A stretch of DNA of 6,175 nt, taken from contig JAGWJK010000290.1 of assembly GCA_028865845.1 (NCBI GenBank), forward strand, positions 1 through 6,175, given 5' to 3'. Position numbers and translations under genes: made by a program. The notes beneath the pieces are model-generated. The model was not told the origin of the DNA. It did not search any database and saw only the letters and a list, made by a program, of their open reading frames with translations. Shown piece by piece: positions 5,225-6,175 of this stretch. Position 1 is the stretch's first letter; every line of letters starts with the position of its first letter. Source of the stretch: Rhizobiaceae bacterium. Lineage in GTDB: Bacteria; Pseudomonadota; Alphaproteobacteria; Rhizobiales; Rhizobiaceae.

Positions 5225-6175
5225 TTAGTGGTTGTCTCTCGGAATGCCCTTCGTCTGGGCAATCCGCTGGTACTTGACGGCCGGCTCCAGCACGGCGCCG
5301 GTTTCCAGCTGGCCGACGTAGGCGCGCTGAATTTCCTGCCACGGCGTCTGGCTGTCGGGATAGACATAACCACCGCTGGCGCTCAGCTCCTGCTGCCGCT
5401 TCGTCAGCTCTTCGTTGGTGATCAGAATATTGGCCGAGCCTTCCTTGAGGTCGATGCGCACCATGTCGCCGGTGCGCAGCAGAGCCAGTCCGCCGCCTGC
5501 GGCCGCTTCCGGCGACGCATTGAGGATCGAGGGCGAGCCCGACGTGCCGGACTGACGGCCATCGCCGATGCAGGGAAGCGAATTGATGCCCTGCTTCAGA
5601 AGATAGTCGGGAGCGCGCATGTTGACGACTTCAGCGGCACCCGGATAACCGATCGGACCGGCACCGCGCATGAAGAGGATCGTGTGCAGGTCGATCTTCA
5701 GCGCCGGATCGTCGATGCGGGCGTGGTAATCTTCCGGACCGTCGAAGACAACGGCGCGGCCGGTGAAGGCTTCCGGATCCGTCGGGTCGGAGAGATAATG
5801 TTCGCGGAATTCCGGCGAAATCACGCTGGTCTTCATGATGGCCGAAGTGAACAGATTGCCCTTGAGGACACGGAAACCTGCCCGCTCCTTCAGGGGACGT
5901 TCGAAAGGCCGGATGACCTTTTCGTCCTGAATGCGCGATTCGGTGTAGTTCTCGCCGACCGTGCGGCCGTTAACGGTGATGGCGCTGGTGTCGATGAGAT
6001 CCTGCTTGATCAGTTCGCCCATGACAGCGGGGACGCCGCCGGCGTGATAATAGTCTTCGCCGAGGTATTCGCCGGCCGGCTGCAGGTTGACGAGCAACGG
6101 GATTTCTTCGCCGTAGGTCTGCCAGTCATCGATCGAAAGTTCGACGCCGACGTGGCGGGCAAGCGCGTTCAGGTG
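5225..6175 (-). CDS. IlvD/Edd-family sugar-acid dehydratase, C-terminal part
   Basis: The visible part is the last 316 residues of an iron-sulphur dehydratase; the start lies beyond the right edge. The family removes water from dihydroxy acids to give 2-keto-3-deoxy acids (or keto acids in branched-chain synthesis). Diagnostic pieces are [19 protein letters not shown] (residues 25-43 of the fragment), [20 protein letters not shown], and [17 protein letters not shown]. The last contains a cysteine (fragment 202) expected to bind the cluster and a serine (209) matching the catalytic serine of pentonate dehydratases. The form [20 protein letters not shown] with the ending IPRDNH fits the sugar-acid branch (arabinonate/xylonate-type) better than the biosynthetic IlvD. 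About 108 residues follow the catalytic serine, close to the family norm. The exact substrate cannot be set from this fragment, though a xylonate-type enzyme is my best guess. Family members usually total about 570-600 residues, so roughly 270 are missing. Confidence 0.93.
   Translation of the reverse strand, partial: HLNALARHVGVELSIDDWQTYGEEIPLLVNLQPAGEYLGEDYYHAGGVPAVMGELIKQDLIDTSAITVNGRTVGENYTESRIQDEKVIRPFERPLKERAGFRVLKGNLFTSAIMKTSVISPEFREHYLSDPTDPEAFTGRAVVFDGPEDYHARIDDPALKIDLHTILFMRGAGPIGYPGAAEVVNMRAPDYLLKQGINSLPCIGDGRQSGTSGSPSILNASPEAAAGGGLALLRTGDMVRIDLKEGSANILITNEELTKRQQELSASGGYVYPDSQTPWQEIQRAYVGQLETGAVLEPAVKYQRIAQTKGIPRDNH

Overview
The window looks like ordinary chromosomal DNA of an alphaproteobacterium, most probably a Rhizobium/Agrobacterium-type Rhizobiaceae. 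The grounds are high GC with strong third-position bias (which opens long false frames on the antisense strand), an abundance of second-messenger enzymes, a GlxA-type regulator and a sugar-acid dehydratase of the IlvD/Edd family. This assignment rests on recognised protein families, not on a database match. I see no mobile element, CRISPR array, tRNA or rRNA.

Layout. (1) Positions 1-1199, minus strand: a membrane-bound diguanylate cyclase with a GGEEF active site. Only its last codon is cut by the window edge. (2) Positions 1200-1440: a shared divergent promoter region. (3) Positions 1441-2616, plus strand: a soluble class III nucleotidyl (probably adenylyl) cyclase with an unrecognised N-terminal half. 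(4) Positions 2638-2940, minus strand: a 100-residue protein resembling the muconolactone-isomerase/dimeric alpha-beta barrel group, convergent with the cyclase. (5) Positions 2941-3050: a short divergent control region with a direct repeat and an inverted repeat. (6) Positions 3051-4016, plus strand: a GlxA-family regulator (DJ-1/PfpI domain plus AraC-type DNA-binding domain). (7) Positions 4027-4062: a terminator hairpin that could serve both strands. (8) Positions 4167-4838, minus strand: a secreted protein of unknown function. (9) Positions 4839-5224: a gene-free stretch with hairpins and one candidate promoter. (10) Positions 5225-6175, minus strand: the C-terminal 316 residues of a sugar-acid dehydratase that runs off the right edge.

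How the genes relate. Two divergent pairs stand out. The first couples a c-di-GMP synthase to a probable cAMP synthase across a 241-bp gap, so the two messengers could share control. The second couples a GlxA-type regulator to a small barrel protein across 110 bp, the usual arrangement of a local regulator and its target. The secreted protein and the dehydratase share a strand, but a 386-bp gap containing a strong hairpin separates them, so they are unlikely to be one operon. Nothing here amounts to a clear new system. The most interesting items are the paired second-messenger enzymes, the sensor half of the class III cyclase, and the GlxA/barrel-protein module with its repeat-bearing intergenic region.
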